Origin: Mycolicibacterium boenickei
GTDB lineage: Bacteria; Actinomycetota; Actinomycetes; Mycobacteriales; Mycobacteriaceae
Length of the DNA stretch: 64,000 bases
NCBI RefSeq assembly: GCF_010731295.1
Contig: NZ_AP022579.1
Span: forward strand, 4,960,001 to 5,024,000
Direction: 5' to 3'
Position numbers and translations under genes: made by a program. Positions within the stretch are counted from its first letter, which is position 1; each line of letters opens with the position of its first letter. Positions 52,877 to 62,156 of this stretch are shown piece after piece. The notes under the pieces are model-generated. The model worked only from the letters and a program-made list of their open reading frames with translations, was not told the DNA's origin and did no database searches.

Positions 52877-54867
52877 TCCAGGAATCCCCTGCGCGCGTCA
52901 CCCGGGGTGGCCCGCGGCTGCAGCGCCTTCAACCGCTCCGACGAATTCAATTGCCACGGAACTGATGTCACCATCACATTGGGCATGAACAGCAACCGGC
53001 CCTTGAGCCGCAGCGCACTCTGGTTGTGCAGGACCTGTTCCCACCAATGGCCCACCACGTACTCCGGGATGAACACCGTCACCACCGTCCGCGGCGATTC
53101 CTTGGTCACACGTTTGACGTAATCCAGTACCGGGCGCGTGATTTCGCGGTACGGCGAGGCGATCACCTTCAGTGGCACGCTGATGTCGCTGTCCTCCCAC
53201 TGATGTACCAGCGCACGGGTCTCGGCGTCGTCGACGCTGACCGTGATCGCCTCCAGCACGTCCGGCCGGGTGGCCCGGGCATAAGCCAGCGCCCGTTTGG
53301 TCGGCAGGTGCAGCTTGGACACCAGGACCACAGCGTGGTTGCGGCTCGGCAACACCAGGTCGCCCGCGTCCTCGTCCTCCTTCTCGAGTTCGCGGGCCAC
53401 GGTGTCGTAGTGCTTGTGGATGAGCTTCATGATCACGAACAGCGCACCCATCGCCAGGATGGCGATCCAGGCGCCGGCCACGAACTTGGTCACCACCACG
53501 ACCACCAGGACCGTGCCGGTGGCGGTCAGACCGACCGCGTTGATGATCCGTGACCGCATCATGTGCCGCCGCACCGCCGGGTCGGTTTCGGTGCGCAACA
53601 ACCGCGTCCAGTGCCGGACCATGCCGATCTGACTCAGCGTGAACGACACGAACACGCCCACGATGTAAAGCTGGATCAGCGCCGTCACCTCGGCGCGGAA
53701 CGCCACCACGAAGGCGATCGCGGCGAACGCGAGAAACAGGATGCCGTTGGAGAACGCCAACCGGTCCCCGCGGGTGTGCAGCTGCCGCGGCAGGAACCGG
53801 TCCTGGGCCAGGATCGACCCGAGCACCGGAAATCCGTTGAAGGCGGTGTTGGCCGCCAGCACCAGGATCAGCGCGGTCACGCCGGCGATCAGATACAGAC
53901 CGACCGGGAAGTTGTGGAACACCGCGTCGGCGAGCTGCGCGATCAATGTCTTCTGGTGGTAGTCGGGCGGCGCACCGATCAACTGCTCCTGCGGCCGTTC
54001 GGCGATCTGCACCCCCGTCGCCTTGGACAGCAGGATGATCCCCATGAACAGCGTGACCGAGATCACCCCGAGCAGCAGCAAGGTGGTCGCCGCGTTGCGC
54101 GACTTTGGTTTCCGGAACGCCGGTACGCCGTTGCTGATCGCCTCGACACCGGTCAGCGCTGCCGAACCCGAGGAGAACGCCCGCGCCACCAGGAACACCA
54201 GAGCGAAGCCGAGCACCTCGCCGTGTTCGGGGTGCATCTCGAAACCGGCGGATTCGGCGCGCAGCGGGTGACCCAGAACGTAGATCTGGAACAGACCCCA
54301 GCCCAGCATGACGTACATGCCGACCATGAAGGCGTAGGTGGGAATCGCGAATGCGGTGCCCGATTCCCGCAACCCGCGCAGGTTCATCGAAGCCAGCAGC
54401 AGGATCGCCACCACCGCGAAAAGCACCTTGTGCTGTGCGACGAACGGCACCGCCGAGCCGATGTTCGACATGGCAGACGACATCGACACCGCAACTGTCA
54501 GCACATAATCCACCATCAGCGCGCTGGCGACCGTGAGCCCCGCGGTGGGCCCGAGGTTCGTGGTGACGACCTCGTAATCGCCGCCGCCGGACGGATAGGC
54601 ATGCACATTCTGCCGGTAGCTCGCGATCACGATGAGCATCACGCCGGCCACTGCCAGGCCGATCCACGGCGTCAGCGAGTAGGCAGTCAGCCCGGCTACC
54701 GATAGCACCAGAAAGATTTCCTCCGGTGCGTAGGCCACCGACGACAAGGCGTCGGAGGCGAACACCGGCAGGGCTATCCGTTTGGGCAGCAGGGTGTGAG
54801 AGAGCTTGTCGCTGCGGAACGGCCGCCCCAGTACCAACCGGCGCGTCGCCGTCGAAAGCTTGGACAC
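52873..54867 (-). CDS. KimA-like APC-superfamily potassium transporter (Rv2690c-like)
   Basis: The 664-residue protein closely follows B. subtilis KimA as I remember it: LPVFASDALSSVAYAPEEI, YRQNVHAYPSGGGDYEV, VDYVLTVAVSMSSAMSNI, AFSSGSAALTGVEAISNGVPAF and LVLAANTAFNGFPVLGSILAQDRFLPRQ in twelve helices. A cytoplasmic USP-like domain (about 455-620) follows. KimA is a K+/H+ symporter. It is divergent from the RCK genes ceoB-ceoC. The GTG at 54867 is the likely start; the frame stays open upstream. Confidence 0.82.
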   Translation of the reverse strand: MSKLSTATRRLVLGRPFRSDKLSHTLLPKRIALPVFASDALSSVAYAPEEIFLVLSVAGLTAYSLTPWIGLAVAGVMLIVIASYRQNVHAYPSGGGDYEVVTTNLGPTAGLTVASALMVDYVLTVAVSMSSAMSNIGSAVPFVAQHKVLFAVVAILLLASMNLRGLRESGTAFAIPTYAFMVGMYVMLGWGLFQIYVLGHPLRAESAGFEMHPEHGEVLGFALVFLVARAFSSGSAALTGVEAISNGVPAFRKPKSRNAATTLLLLGVISVTLFMGIILLSKATGVQIAERPQEQLIGAPPDYHQKTLIAQLADAVFHNFPVGLYLIAGVTALILVLAANTAFNGFPVLGSILAQDRFLPRQLHTRGDRLAFSNGILFLAFAAIAFVVAFRAEVTALIQLYIVGVFVSFTLSQIGMVRHWTRLLRTETDPAVRRHMMRSRIINAVGLTATGTVLVVVVVTKFVAGAWIAILAMGALFVIMKLIHKHYDTVARELEKEDEDAGDLVLPSRNHAVVLVSKLHLPTKRALAYARATRPDVLEAITVSVDDAETRALVHQWEDSDISVPLKVIASPYREITRPVLDYVKRVTKESPRTVVTVFIPEYVVGHWWEQVLHNQSALRLKGRLLFMPNVMVTSVPWQLNSSERLKALQPRATPGDARRGFLE

Positions 54868-54972
54868 GAGTGCCAAGACTAAGCCCGAACACGAAAAGTC
54901 GTCACAAAGCTGTAGCGTTCGATGGCACGGACAGCGCAACAGCGCGTTTCTGCCACCGGAAAGGACCGTCGG

Positions 54973-55647
54973 GTGCGTGTAGTCGTCATGGGGTGCGGCC
55001 GAGTGGGCGCCTCCCTCGCAGACAGCCTGGCCCGGATCGGCCACGAAGTGGCGGTCATCGACCGCGACAGCACCGCGTTCCACCGGCTGTCGCCGGAATT
55101 CGCCGGCGAACGCGTCCTCGGGATGGGCTTCGACCGCGACGTGCTGCTGCGCGCCGGAATCGAGGAGGCCGGCGCATTCGCCGCGGTGTCCTCGGGCGAC
55201 AACTCCAACATCATCTCGGCACGGGTGGCCCGTGAAACGTTCGGTGTCGAACGCGTGGTGGCACGCATCTACGACGCCAAGCGCGCCGCGGTCTACGAGC
55301 GCCTCGGTATCCCCACCGTGGCCACGGTGCCGTGGACCACCGACCGCCTGCTCAACGTGCTGACCCGGGAGACCGAGACCACCAAGTGGCGGGACCCGTC
55401 GGGAAATGTGGGCGTGGCCGAACTTCCGCTGCACCAGGATTGGGCCGGGCACCTGGTCACCGACCTGGAAGCGGCAACCGGCGGCCGGGTGGCCTTCATG
55501 ATCCGGTTCGGCAACGGTTACCTGCCCGAACCGAAGACCGTGATCCAGGCCGGCGATCAGGTGTACGTGGCCGCGGTGTCCGGGCACATCGCCGAGGCGC
55601 TGGCCATCGCGGCGCTGCCGCCGAGCGAGGACTTGGAGTCGCACTGA
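54973..55647 (+). CDS. ceoB: TrkA-type RCK protein CeoB
   Basis: The 224-residue protein starts RVVVMGCGRVGASLADSLARIGHEVAVIDRD (NAD-binding Rossmann fold, with Asp at the end of strand 2) and ends with a TrkA-C domain (about 135-220). It is a nucleotide-sensing potassium transport subunit. The GTG at 54973 has a GGAAAGGA site; an upstream in-frame start is weaker. It shares one base with ceoC. Matches Rv2691. Confidence 0.92.
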   Translation: MRVVVMGCGRVGASLADSLARIGHEVAVIDRDSTAFHRLSPEFAGERVLGMGFDRDVLLRAGIEEAGAFAAVSSGDNSNIISARVARETFGVERVVARIYDAKRAAVYERLGIPTVATVPWTTDRLLNVLTRETETTKWRDPSGNVGVAELPLHQDWAGHLVTDLEAATGGRVAFMIRFGNGYLPEPKTVIQAGDQVYVAAVSGHIAEALAIAALPPSEDLESH

Positions 55648-56315
55648 TGAAGGTTGCCATCGCCGGGGCCGGCGCCGTCGGCCGCTCCATCGCCCGCGAG
55701 TTGCTCGACAGCAATCACGACGTGACCCTGCTGGAGCGCAATCCCGACCATATTGACGTCGACGCCATCCCGGCCGCGCACTGGCGGCTGGGTGACGCCT
55801 GTGAGATCACCATGCTGGAGTCGGTCAAGCTCGAAGAATTCGACGTGGTGATCGCGGCGACCGGTGACGACAAGGTCAATGTCGTGGTCAGCCTGCTGGC
55901 CAAGACAGAGTTCGCGGTGCCCAGGGTGGTGGCCCGCGTCAACGACCCCCGCAACGAGTGGCTGTTCGACGAGAACTGGGGTGTGGACGTGGCGGTGTCG
56001 ACACCGCGCATGCTCGCCTCACTGGTCGAAGAGGCGGTGGCCGTCGGCGACCTGGTGCGCTTGATGGAGTTCCGCAAGGGACAGGCCAACCTGGTCGAGA
56101 TCACGCTGCCCGACGACACCCCGTGGGGCGGGCGTCCCGTCAAGCGTCTCGAGCTGCCCCGGGACACCGCGCTGGTGACGATCCTGCGCGGGTCCAGGGT
56201 GATCGTGCCCGAATCCGATGAGCCGCTCGAGGGTGGCGACGAGCTGTTGTTCGTGGCCGTCACCGAGTCCGAGGACGAACTGCGGGAGCTGCTGCTGCAC
56301 CCGGCCCCGCGCTAG
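55647..56315 (+). CDS. ceoC: TrkA-type RCK protein CeoC
   Basis: The 222-residue paralogue of CeoB starts MKVAIAGAGAVGRSIARELLDSNHDVTLLERNPDHID and has a C-terminal TrkA-C domain (GWGGRPVKRLELPRD region to LFVAVTESEDELRE). It overlaps ceoB by one base and probably works with it. No TrkH/KtrB membrane subunit is in the window. Matches Rv2692. Confidence 0.92.
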   Translation: MKVAIAGAGAVGRSIARELLDSNHDVTLLERNPDHIDVDAIPAAHWRLGDACEITMLESVKLEEFDVVIAATGDDKVNVVVSLLAKTEFAVPRVVARVNDPRNEWLFDENWGVDVAVSTPRMLASLVEEAVAVGDLVRLMEFRKGQANLVEITLPDDTPWGGRPVKRLELPRDTALVTILRGSRVIVPESDEPLEGGDELLFVAVTESEDELRELLLHPAPR

Positions 56316-56330
56316 CCGGGCGTATCGCGC

Positions 56331-57026
56331 TCAGTCGGCGCTGTGTGCGCCGTCCTCGGCGTGTACGGCACGCTGTGCGGCCCGGATGGCCAGATAGGTC
56401 ACCAACGCCGCGACCGCGGTCAGCGGCCAGCCCATCGCGATCCGCGCGAAGCCCAGCCAGCCTGTCTCGTCGGAGTCGTACAGGTACTGCTGCACCAGGA
56501 ACCGCGACGCGAAAACCGCCACCCAGGTGAGCGTGGCGACGTCGAACGCCAGCACCGCCTTACGGACGTCGCGCCAGGCGCGATCGTGCGTGTTCACCCA
56601 GCCCCAGATGTAACCGACGACCGGGCGACGGATCACGACCGAGACCCCGAACAGGACGGCGTACACCAGCGAGCTCCAGATGCCAAGCAGGAAATAGCCT
56701 TTCGACTCCCCCACCAGGTATGCGATCAAGGCGCTGACACCGACGGCGAAGAATCCCGACACCGCGGGCTGAACGGATTCGCGGCGGATCAACCGCCAGA
56801 TCAAGATGAGTGTCGCCACACCGAGTGCGGCGGCGATCGCGGGCATCAGCCCGAACGCGGTGGAAACCGGGACGAACACCACCACTGGCAGCGACGAATA
56901 GATCAGCCCGCTGATGCCGCCCATCTGCTCGAGCACGGCACGGCCACCGCCATGGGCAGGGGGCGGCGCCGGATCACTCTCAGTGGGGTGAGGTGTGTCG
57001 CCTGCGTTCTGTTCGGCCTGGCTCAC
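56331..57026 (-). CDS. DUF3159 membrane protein (Rv2693c-like)
   Basis: The 231-residue protein has an unstructured start (VSQAEQNAGDTPHPTESDPAPPPAHGGGR) and about five membrane helices (VVVFVPVSTAFGLMPAIAAALG, LIWRLIRRES, GVSVVIRRPVVGYIWGWV and others). The GTG start overlaps the OB-fold gene stop (GTGA). Function unknown. Potassium-related function is possible only by position. Confidence 0.85.
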   Translation of the reverse strand: MSQAEQNAGDTPHPTESDPAPPPAHGGGRAVLEQMGGISGLIYSSLPVVVFVPVSTAFGLMPAIAAALGVATLILIWRLIRRESVQPAVSGFFAVGVSALIAYLVGESKGYFLLGIWSSLVYAVLFGVSVVIRRPVVGYIWGWVNTHDRAWRDVRKAVLAFDVATLTWVAVFASRFLVQQYLYDSDETGWLGFARIAMGWPLTAVAALVTYLAIRAAQRAVHAEDGAHSAD

Positions 57027-57394
57027 TTCTGGATTTCGTAGCGGGGGTTGTAAATCGCCTTGGCGCCGTTCTCCAGCTTGCCGACCCGGCCGTGCACCCG
57101 CAGGGTGCAGCCCGACTCGATACCGGGAATGCGGCGCTGCCCGAGCCACACCAACAAGACGGTGTCGGTGCCGTCGAACAGCTCGGCTTTGATGCCGCCG
57201 GAACACCCCTTGCCGTTACATTCGACGCTGCGCAGAGTGCCGACCATCGTCACTTCCTGGCCGCGCTGGGCGTCGATCGCCTTGAGCGCGCCGGTATTGA
57301 CGGCCTCGTCGCTGAGCTCTTCGACATCAAGCTGTTCGGGGTCTTCCGTCAGGCGTCGCGTAAGCCGGCGCAGATACCCTTCGGCCGTAGCCAT
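57023..57394 (-). CDS. OB-fold nucleic-acid-binding protein (Rv2694c-like)
   Basis: The start at MATAEGYLRRLTRRLTEDPE has an AGGAG site. The 123-residue product has a helical start and an OB-fold (GQEVTMVGTLRSVECNGKGCSGGIKAELFDGTDTVLLVWLGQRRIPGIESGCTLRVHGRV) like the RecG wedge domain. The family is conserved in actinobacteria; function unknown. Confidence 0.85.
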   Translation of the reverse strand: MATAEGYLRRLTRRLTEDPEQLDVEELSDEAVNTGALKAIDAQRGQEVTMVGTLRSVECNGKGCSGGIKAELFDGTDTVLLVWLGQRRIPGIESGCTLRVHGRVGKLENGAKAIYNPRYEIQK

Positions 57395-57528
57395 GGCCTC
57401 TCCTGACCTTCTGCGGATCCACTGTGAATCCGCCCAACCAAGGCCACGGTAGACCTCTTGCACGGGGAATGCCACGTGGGGTGCGGGTCGGCACGCCGAC
57501 GATTTGACGGGGCAGGCACGATCATGTG

Positions 57529-58248
57529 ATGAGCGTCATCCTGCGCGGTGTCCCAACCGTTTTGCTGCCCGGTACCGGGTCCGACGACAACTACGTCTAC
57601 CGGGCGTTTTCGGGTGCGCTGCACGCCGCCGACGCGCTGGTGGTGACCCCGCCGCCGACTCCGGACCGGCTCGTCGAGGGCTACCTGCATGCGCTCGACG
57701 ACGCGGCCAGGTCGGGACCGATCGCGGTCGGTGGGGTGTCGATCGGCGCCGTCGTGGCGGTGCAGTGGGCGCTGGACCACCCCGGCCGGACCGTTGCCGT
57801 ACTGGCCGCTCTGCCGCCCTGGACGGGTTCCTCCCAGCACGCCCCCGCCGCACTGTTGGCACGGCAGTCCGCGGAGCTGTTGCGCCGGGACGGACTGGCG
57901 GCCACGGTCGCGCAGATGCGCGCCTCCAGCCCGCCGTGGCTGGCCGACGAACTGGCCCGCTCCTGGGTGGGCCAGTGGCCGACCCTGCCCGATGCCATGG
58001 AGGAAGCCGCGGGTTACCGCGCGCCCGGCAGCGCCGAACTCGAACGGCTCGCGGTGCCCATGGGTGTCGCGGTGGCCACCGACGACCCCGTGCACCCGGC
58101 CGAAGTCGGGTACGAGTGGGTGGCCGCGGCCCCGCAGGCGGCATTGCGGTCGGTGACGCTGGAACAGATGGGTGTCGACACCGGCGTGCTGGGCGCGGCG
58201 TGTCTGGCGGCGCTGCAGGAGGCTGCCAGCGACACGGTGGCGGGTTGA
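57529..58248 (+). CDS. Alpha/beta hydrolase (Rv2695-like)
   Basis: The 239-residue protein has an oxyanion-type start (VPTVLLPGTGSDDNYVYRAF) and the nucleophile elbow IAVGGVSIGAVVAVQWAL (GVSIG, Ser at about 71). A GTG lies just before the ATG and is also possible. Substrate unknown. Confidence 0.8.
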   Translation: MSVILRGVPTVLLPGTGSDDNYVYRAFSGALHAADALVVTPPPTPDRLVEGYLHALDDAARSGPIAVGGVSIGAVVAVQWALDHPGRTVAVLAALPPWTGSSQHAPAALLARQSAELLRRDGLAATVAQMRASSPPWLADELARSWVGQWPTLPDAMEEAAGYRAPGSAELERLAVPMGVAVATDDPVHPAEVGYEWVAAAPQAALRSVTLEQMGVDTGVLGAACLAALQEAASDTVAG

Positions 58249-58254
58249 GGGGTA

Positions 58255-59058
58255 CTACCCGCCGGTGATGGTGCGCAGCTGCTGCATCGCCGAGCCCTGC
58301 ACGCTGCGGCGCGCCACCGGCTCGGCCGGCGGCTGATCCTGCGGCGGCGTCTGCGCCGCGGCGGCGATCTGCTGGGCGGCCTGCTGCATCGCGGCCTGCT
58401 GCGCCGCGGCGCGCAGTTGGGCGGCCATCGGTTCGGGCAGCTGCACCTGCAGTGGCGTGCGCACCGGCATCGGCGTGTCACCGCGACGAATCACGCTGTC
58501 AGCCAATGATGCCCGCGCCTCGTCGGCCAGCGCATCGATGGTCTCGGGAGCACCGTTGACCACGCAGCGCACCATCCAGCGGTAGCCGTCGACACCGATG
58601 AAGCGGACCACGCCGCCGTTGCCCGCGCCGACCACCTCGCGGCCCCACGGGCCGTCCTGGATGTTCACCGAGCTGGCGTCCTTGCGCAATGATTCGGCGA
58701 GTTCGCCGGCCACCTCGCGCCACAGGCCTGCGCTCTTGGGTGCGGCGTAGGCGGCGATGGTGAACCGCCCGTTCGGGGTCACCACCCACACCGCGCTGGG
58801 CGCGCCTGCCTCGTTGAGCTCGACCTGGACCTGCCCGCCGTCGGGCATCGGGATCAGTACCGAGCCGAGGTCGAGCCTGCCCTGCGCGGCCACCTCGGGA
58901 TCGTCGAAGTCCTCGATGTCGAACGGCCCGTCGTCGGAACCCTCGTCGAAGTCGTCGGCCTCGTCAGCCGGGACCGGTTGGTCGACAACCTGCTCGTCAT
59001 CGTTCTGACGAGCCGAGTCGTCAGCCGAATCGTTGCTCTTGCGCTTTCCGAATGCCAT
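58255..59058 (-). CDS. DUF3710 protein (Rv2696c-like)
   Basis: The 267-residue protein has an acidic, disordered N-terminus (about 8-50), a conserved domain (GSVLIPMPDGGQVQVELNE, SLRKDASSVNIQDGPWGREVVG, RFIGVDGYRWMVRCVVNG) and an Ala/Gln-rich tail. The ATG shares one base with the dut stop. Function unknown; the linkage to dut is widely conserved. Confidence 0.88.
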   Translation of the reverse strand: MAFGKRKSNDSADDSARQNDDEQVVDQPVPADEADDFDEGSDDGPFDIEDFDDPEVAAQGRLDLGSVLIPMPDGGQVQVELNEAGAPSAVWVVTPNGRFTIAAYAAPKSAGLWREVAGELAESLRKDASSVNIQDGPWGREVVGAGNGGVVRFIGVDGYRWMVRCVVNGAPETIDALADEARASLADSVIRRGDTPMPVRTPLQVQLPEPMAAQLRAAAQQAAMQQAAQQIAAAAQTPPQDQPPAEPVARRSVQGSAMQQLRTITGG

Positions 59059-59522
59059 CACAAACTCGCATGTCCGCCGGAGGAACCGTGGCCGCCGTCG
59101 CCACGGGAGGTGTCAGCCAGGCCCGCCTCGTCGAACGAGGTCACCTCGACCAACTCGGGCAGTTCTACCCGCTGTACCAACAGCTGGGCAATCCGGTCAC
59201 CGCGATTGATCACGATCGGCGTGTCGGGATCGAGGTTGATCAGCGAAACCTTGATCTCGCCGCGATAACCGGCGTCTACCGTGCCCGGGCTGTTGACGAT
59301 CGAAAGTCCCACGCGGGCAGCCAGACCCGAGCGCGGGTGGATCAGCCCCACCATTCCGTGCGGAATGGCGACAGCGACGCCGGTCGGCACGAGCTCGCGT
59401 TGCCCGGGGGCCAGTTCGACATCGCGCGCGCTGTAGAGGTCTACGCCCGCGTCCCCATCGTGCGCCCGGCTGGGCATCGGTAGTTCGCGGTCCAATCGGA
59501 CGACCGCCAGAGAGGTGGACAC
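59058..59522 (-). CDS. dut: dUTP pyrophosphatase
   Basis: The 154-residue trimeric enzyme cleaves dUTP to dUMP and PPi. All motifs are present: [13 protein letters not shown] (I), [12 protein letters not shown] ([12 protein letters not shown]), [15 protein letters not shown] (III), [12 protein letters not shown] (IV) and the Gly-rich tail [14 protein letters not shown] (V). Length equals the M. tuberculosis enzyme. GTG start at 59522. Confidence 0.96.
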   Translation of the reverse strand: MSTSLAVVRLDRELPMPSRAHDGDAGVDLYSARDVELAPGQRELVPTGVAVAIPHGMVGLIHPRSGLAARVGLSIVNSPGTVDAGYRGEIKVSLINLDPDTPIVINRGDRIAQLLVQRVELPELVEVTSFDEAGLADTSRGDGGHGSSGGHASL

Positions 59523-59547
59523 GACGTCACAGATTACTCTGAGCCGC

Positions 59548-60027
59548 GTGTCAGACACGCGCGCAACCACCCAAAGCGTTCAGTACCGCGAACGTTTGTG
59601 GGTGCCTTGGTGGTGGTCACTGCCGGCTGCGGTGCTGGCAGGAGTGATCGCGTTCGAGATCGGCCTGGCCGCTCCGGCCATTCCGGTGTGGTTGCCGTAC
59701 GTGCTGCTCTTCGGCGTGGCGGGGGCCGTGCTGATGTGGTTCAGCAAGACGGAATTGAAAGTGGTGCGCGACAGCGCCGGCGACACCGAGCTGTGGGTCG
59801 GCGACGCACACCTGCCGACGAGCGTCATCTCCCGGACCGCAGAGGTGCCGCGGTCAGCCAAGTCGGCCGCGCTGGGCCGTCAGCTCGATCCCGCCGCCTT
59901 CGTCGTCCATCGGGCCTGGGTAGGCCCGATGGTCCTGGTAGTGCTCGACGATCCGGATGACCCCACCCCGTACTGGCTCATCAGTTCGCGTCATCCGGAT
60001 CGCGTCCTTGCTGCGATCCGCGGCTGA
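59548..60027 (+). CDS. DUF3093 membrane protein (Rv2698-like)
   Basis: The 159-residue protein has two membrane helices ([22 protein letters not shown] and [19 protein letters not shown], about 18-66) and a soluble C-terminal domain ending [18 protein letters not shown]. The GTG start follows a TACTCT -10 motif by seven bases (leaderless). It is divergent from dut. Function unknown. Confidence 0.87.
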   Translation: MSDTRATTQSVQYRERLWVPWWWSLPAAVLAGVIAFEIGLAAPAIPVWLPYVLLFGVAGAVLMWFSKTELKVVRDSAGDTELWVGDAHLPTSVISRTAEVPRSAKSAALGRQLDPAAFVVHRAWVGPMVLVVLDDPDDPTPYWLISSRHPDRVLAAIRG

Positions 60028-60060
60028 GCCGCGAATACAGCTCCTGTGACCGAGCCGCCG

Positions 60061-60363
60061 TCAGGCGGCGCAGTCCGTGCAGATCATCACGCCGTTCTTC
60101 TCGCTTGCCAGCCGGCTCCGGTGATGCACCAGGAAGCAGCTGGAGCAGGTGAACTCGTCGGCCTGCTTCGGGACCACCCGCACCGACAGTTCCTCGCCGG
60201 ACAGGTCTGCGCCCGGCAGCTCGAACGACTCGGCCGATTCTGATTCATCGACATCCACCACGGCGGACTGCGCCTCGTTGCGTCGCGCCTTGAGCTCCTC
60301 GAGCGAATCCTCAGAAACCTCGTCTGCCTCGGAACGTCGTGGAGCGTCGTAGTCGGTTGCCAT
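60061..60363 (-). CDS. DUF4193 zinc-ribbon protein (Rv2699c-like)
   Basis: The 100-residue protein starts MATDYDAPRRSEADEVSEDSLEELKARR and ends with a zinc ribbon (CSSCFLVHHRSRL...MICTDC). It is highly conserved and abundant in mycobacteria. Function unknown. Confidence 0.88.
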   Translation of the reverse strand: MATDYDAPRRSEADEVSEDSLEELKARRNEAQSAVVDVDESESAESFELPGADLSGEELSVRVVPKQADEFTCSSCFLVHHRSRLASEKNGVMICTDCAA

Positions 60364-60528
60364 CGTCTGTGTCCCCTCCCTTACCTTGCAGCAGAGCTTT
60401 GTACCAGCGTCGAACGCATTCCCCAAATGATTCGTGCCCGTATTGCCACACGTTTCAGTGTGATTTACATCACACTACCGTCTGAGCACTGGTGCGTCAG
60501 CGAACACGTTTGCCCTTAGAGTGCACAT

Positions 60529-61179
60529 GTGGTCGCGCAAATCACCGATGGCACCGCCTTCGACCGACACGGTCGACCGTTCCGTCGGCGCAGTTTCGTT
60601 CCGGGCATAGTCCTCTTCGTCGCACTCGCCGTGGTGACGATGATCGTCTGGATCATCGCGCTCAATCAGCCCAGCGATGTGCACGAGGCCACGGTGTGCA
60701 ACAACCCGCCGCCCGCCACCGATCCGGCAGCCCCCAAGCTCGGCGAACAGGTGGCCAACTCGGCCATGACCGAAGTCACACCGGCACCGCTGGCCGAGAC
60801 CAGGATCCGGGTACTCAACGCCAGCGGACAGGGCGGCCAGGCCGGCGAGGTGGCAGGCGCGCTGCGCGATCTGGGCTTTGCCCAGCCCGAGGCGGCGAAC
60901 GACCCGATCTACTCCACCACCCGACTGGAGTGCCAGGGCCAGATCCGGTTCGGCCCGTCCGGCCGCACCGCCGCCGCGGCCGTGTGGCTGGTGGCCCCGT
61001 GCACGGAGCTGTTCCAGGACGAAAGGCCGGACGCCACAGTCGATCTGGCGCTGGGCACCGAGTTCAACGAGCTCGCCAGCAACGATGACATCAAGGCCGT
61101 ACTCGCGAGCCTGCGGCCCGACGCCACCGCCCCGTCCGATTCCGCGCTGCTGTCAAAGATCCATACCGGCACCTGCTAG
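60529..61179 (+). CDS. cei: Cell envelope integrity protein Cei (LytR_C)
   Basis: The 216-residue protein has one membrane helix (VPGIVLFVALAVVTMIVWIIAL, about 24-45) and an extracytoplasmic LytR C-terminal domain (RIRVLNASGQGGQAGEVAGALRDLGF, about 92-117) with paired Cys. Rv2700 (Cei) is needed for envelope integrity in M. tuberculosis. GTG start. Its end overlaps suhB on the other strand by 27 bases. Confidence 0.9.
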   Translation: MVAQITDGTAFDRHGRPFRRRSFVPGIVLFVALAVVTMIVWIIALNQPSDVHEATVCNNPPPATDPAAPKLGEQVANSAMTEVTPAPLAETRIRVLNASGQGGQAGEVAGALRDLGFAQPEAANDPIYSTTRLECQGQIRFGPSGRTAAAAVWLVAPCTELFQDERPDATVDLALGTEFNELASNDDIKAVLASLRPDATAPSDSALLSKIHTGTC

Positions 61180-61998
61180 CGCCGCGTGTAGGGCATCGGC
61201 CACGCCCGGCGCCGACGCGGCCACGTACTCGGCATCGGCGGCGGTGGGCAACCACACCGTCGCTCCGGCCTCGGCGGCGATCAGCGCCGCGGCGGCCCAG
61301 TCCCAGACCTGGACGCCCTCTTCGTAGTAGGCGTCCAACCGGCCCGCGGCGACCATGCACAAATCCAGCGCACACGAGCCGATGCGACGAATGTCGCGCA
61401 CCGCGGGCAGCACCTGGGCCAGCACTGCGGCCTGTCGCACCCGCCGGCCGGGGTCGTAGGCGAAGCCGGTACCCAGCAGTGCCATCGACAGATCGTCGAC
61501 ACCGCTGCAGCGCAGCGCGCTGCGGACCCCGTCCCGCACCACCTCGGCACCATGACCCAGGGCCGCCGAGTACACCTCACCGGCAGGCACATTCGCCACG
61601 GCGCCTGCCACCGATCGCCCGTCGTACTGCGCGGCCACCGACACGGCGTAGGCCGGGATCCCGTAGACGAAGTTGACCGTGCCGTCGATCGGGTCGAGCA
61701 CCCAACTCAGTCCCCGTCGGCCGTCCCGCCGGCCGCCCTCCTCCTCCCCCAGGATCGCCTCACCCGGCCGCAATACCGCCAGCCGCTCCCGCAACCATCG
61801 CTCGGTCTCGGTGTCGACGATCGTGACGGGGTCGGTCGGGGTGCTCTTGGCTCTGACAGTCCGCCCGTCGTCACGCACCGCCGCGCCGTCGGAGCTGAAC
61901 ACCTCGGCGCGCCGGCGCATGACGAACTCGGCGGCTTCGGTGGCCAGCTGCTCGGCCACGATCCGTAGGGCGGGAGCATCGAAACTGTTGTCGGTCAC
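61153..61998 (-). CDS. suhB: Inositol monophosphatase family protein SuhB
   Basis: The 281-residue protein has the metal site EAILGEEEGG (about 79-88), LDPIDGTVNFVYGIPAYAVSVA and VWDWAAAALIAAEAGA. It dephosphorylates inositol 1-phosphate, a step toward PIM/LAM lipids and mycothiol. GTG start at 61998. Matches Rv2701c. Confidence 0.93.
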   Translation of the reverse strand: MTDNSFDAPALRIVAEQLATEAAEFVMRRRAEVFSSDGAAVRDDGRTVRAKSTPTDPVTIVDTETERWLRERLAVLRPGEAILGEEEGGRRDGRRGLSWVLDPIDGTVNFVYGIPAYAVSVAAQYDGRSVAGAVANVPAGEVYSAALGHGAEVVRDGVRSALRCSGVDDLSMALLGTGFAYDPGRRVRQAAVLAQVLPAVRDIRRIGSCALDLCMVAAGRLDAYYEEGVQVWDWAAAALIAAEAGATVWLPTAADAEYVAASAPGVADALHAALAGAGMDL

Positions 61999-62156
61999 CG
62001 CCCTATCGCAACATCTTCGGCCCGAAAAGTCGCTGCGCGGTGGATCGCGGACCACCGGCGGGTGCGATGTTCAACGACTAGGGTGGGGACGCGCCTTGGT
62101 TTGTCCCTCACCCTGTCCGACAGCCTGCTCACGGCCTGTCCCACAAAGGAGCACCC

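Noticed and set aside
54868..55644. N-terminal extension of the KimA-like transporter frame to 923 residues
   Set aside because: The extra part is antisense to ceoB and lacks homology; KimA-type proteins start near the GTG at 54867.
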